A stretch of 64,000 nucleotides of DNA, taken from Brugia malayi (lineage: Eukaryota > Nematoda > Chromadorea > Rhabditida > Onchocercidae). Each line of letters starts with the position of its first letter. Positions within the stretch are counted from its first letter, which is position 1. The stretch lies in NCBI RefSeq assembly GCF_000002995.4, contig NW_025062479.1, positions 22,440,721-22,504,720 of the forward strand, read 5' to 3'. Under the pieces are notes generated by a model. That model was not told the DNA's origin. It made no database searches and saw nothing but the letters and a program-made list of their open reading frames with translations. Made by a program: the position numbers and the translations under genes. Below, in pieces: positions 62,458 to 64,000 of this stretch.

Positions 62458-64000
62458 TCAAAAATTATTTTTAATCTACTCAAATGGAATAATGCAGCTA
62501 CTAATAGAATTAATGATGACATAATGCATAGAAGAGCATTAGTACCACGTGAACAATTAGATAATTTAGTTCATGTGATAGGTACTAATAACTCAATCTC
62601 TGCCGTAAATATCATTTTGATATGTGCCGAAAATTCGGCTCATCCAATGCTTAATGATAATTTAGTTCAGATGATAAATGCTGAAAGTCCCGTTTATATG
62701 ATATCTATTGATAATTCACTTTATATAATAAGTATTATCGTCAGTGATTCATTTCATGCATTACGTGCTAATAGTTTATTTCGTACACTACGTGGTACTT
62801 CAATTAATACAGTACGTATTAATAATTTATTTCGTATGATGCGTAATTCAATTCGTGGAATACGTGGTGGTAATTTAATTCACGGAATACGTAATGTTTC
62901 AGTCAATACGATACGTATCGATAATTTGTTTCGTATAATGCGTAATTCAATTCATACAATATGTGCTAATAATTTAATTCGTCGTATTTCTATTAATGCA
63001 ATACATATTGATAATTTATTCCGAAATAATAGAATGCGACGTCTTTCATTTAATGCGTTACGTATCGGTAATTCATCTCGTATGATTTCTGATCCAATTC
63101 GTGAAGTACGTGATATTTTACCTAATACAATACGTAGCAATAATTTCTTTCACATACTATGTGATTTCTTTCATATGATACGTAATCCAGGTTATACAAG
63201 ACGTATTAGTAATTTACCACGTACGTCAGATGTGAATAGTAATGTACCTCAGTTGAGAAGTGCTTTAAATTATTCATCTATTTCATCTGTTTTAGCACAA
63301 TATGGCATTCAAACTTATCCAATAAATCCTATATGTATAATTGAGCCAGAATTAAATGATGATGCTTTACATATTATACGTGAATATAGTATGATTAATG
63401 AGATACGTATCGGTGATTTACTTCATATTACACGTACGAGTAATTCAACTTATACATTATATATTGGTGATTTAACTTATGCAGTGCATAATGCTGAAGC
63501 ATATCAAACGGTGTATATTAGTGATTTTGTTCGTGTAGTATTTTCTGGTAGTATACTCTATATAATACAATGTACAAATTCACTTCAAATGATGCGTAAT
63601 TTACTTCACGCAGCGCATGCTTTTAATTCATTTCGCACAATAAGCGTAAGTAATTCAGTGCATGCTAATAGTGCTGCATCACTTTATATGATACGTATTG
63701 GTAATGTAGCTTATATGATAACAACAAGTGATTCAATTCACGTGGAATGTTTTGGTAATTTGTTTCATGTAACAAGTACACGTAATTCAGCTAGTGCAAT
63801 ACGTACTTGCAATGTAGGTGAATCAGCTAATATAATGCGTGATGGTTGTAGTACAATTCTTGTTGTAAGTATTGATGGTCGTTCACATACCATACGTACC
63901 GATGGTTCAGTTTGTGCATTAAATTCCGGTCATCCAATTCAGGTGATACGTGCCGATAATTCAATTTATATGATGCGTACTGATAATTTAATACTCGTAG
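62458..64000 (+). CDS. Long open frame encoding a nonapeptide-repeat protein, partial at the right edge
   Basis: From the TGA at 62455-62457 the frame is open without a stop for about 514 codons to the window end; every other frame and the antisense in-phase frame are full of stops. First in-frame ATG is 62524; a weak acceptor AG at 62496-62497 could instead begin an internal exon. The product is built from a degenerate nine-residue unit of the form R-I-D-N-L-F-R-M-I (for example RIDNLFRIM, RINNLFRMM, RADNSIYMM), mixed with seven-residue units lacking two positions (RNSIRGI, RNSIHTI). A non-repeat stretch at about 63232-63366 (including LRSALNYSSISSVLAQYG) interrupts it. Most arginines are CGT. 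No signal peptide, membrane segment or known domain is seen. I recognise no family. A decayed coding repeat or a fortuitously open satellite is the alternative; the absence of any stop argues against both. Confidence 0.7.

Noticed and set aside
62952..63140. 62-codon minus-strand frame over the terminal array
   Set aside because: Antisense shadow; the plus frame is open over the full 1.5 kb while this one is short.
1..64000. Search by eye for tRNA genes, rRNA, SL RNA, CRISPR-like arrays, and transposase or reverse transcriptase frames
   Set aside because: No convincing tRNA T-loop context, SL sequence, spaced identical repeats, or mobile-element protein was seen; a covariance-model and repeat-library scan would be decisive.

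Overview
The window looks like nuclear DNA from a nematode. It is very AT-rich, gene structures are split by many short introns ending in the nematode-type TTTCAG acceptor, and several coding starts lie a few bases after such an acceptor, as expected for spliced-leader (SL) trans-splicing. A parasitic clade III (filarial-like) species is plausible but is inference. No database search was possible; names rest on recognised motifs and whole-protein resemblance. Exon models were checked by hand, and every multi-exon model adds up to an intact reading frame.

Layout. 2-2788 (+): last eight exons of a fidgetin-like AAA ATPase (FIGL1), cut by the left edge. 3361-6590 (+): a ZGPAT-like CCCH/G-patch protein in eight exons. 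8322-15320 (+): an H+/myo-inositol cotransporter of the SLC2A13/HMIT type in twelve exons. 15797-16390 (-): a single-exon Mediator subunit 20. 18668-20871 (+): the HAD phosphatase LHPP in six exons, one intron apparently GC-AG. 25733-40577 (-): a seven-exon C2H2 zinc-finger protein with a Ser/Thr/Ala/His/Gln-rich N-terminus and introns up to 7.3 kb. 40578-62457: about 22 kb with no convincing gene, rich in microsatellites and small structured repeats. 62458-64000 (+): a single reading frame open for about 514 codons that runs off the right edge and encodes a degenerate nine-residue repeat.

The five left-hand genes are housekeeping functions (DNA repair/AAA remodelling, RNA or transcription regulation, solute transport, Mediator, phosphatase) packed at nematode-like spacing. 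FIGL1 and ZGPAT lie head-to-tail with a gap of about 570 bp, so an operon is possible but not shown. The zinc-finger gene with long introns and a large gene-free 5' flank looks like a developmentally regulated transcription factor.

The most unusual object is the terminal repeat-encoding frame. I recognise no family for it, and a frame this long without stops in such AT-rich DNA is hard to explain unless it is translated or was until recently. Secondary items are a duplicated 3' splice site in FIGL1, a start-stop overlapping uORF in the transporter, and several non-simple tandem repeats with hairpin potential.
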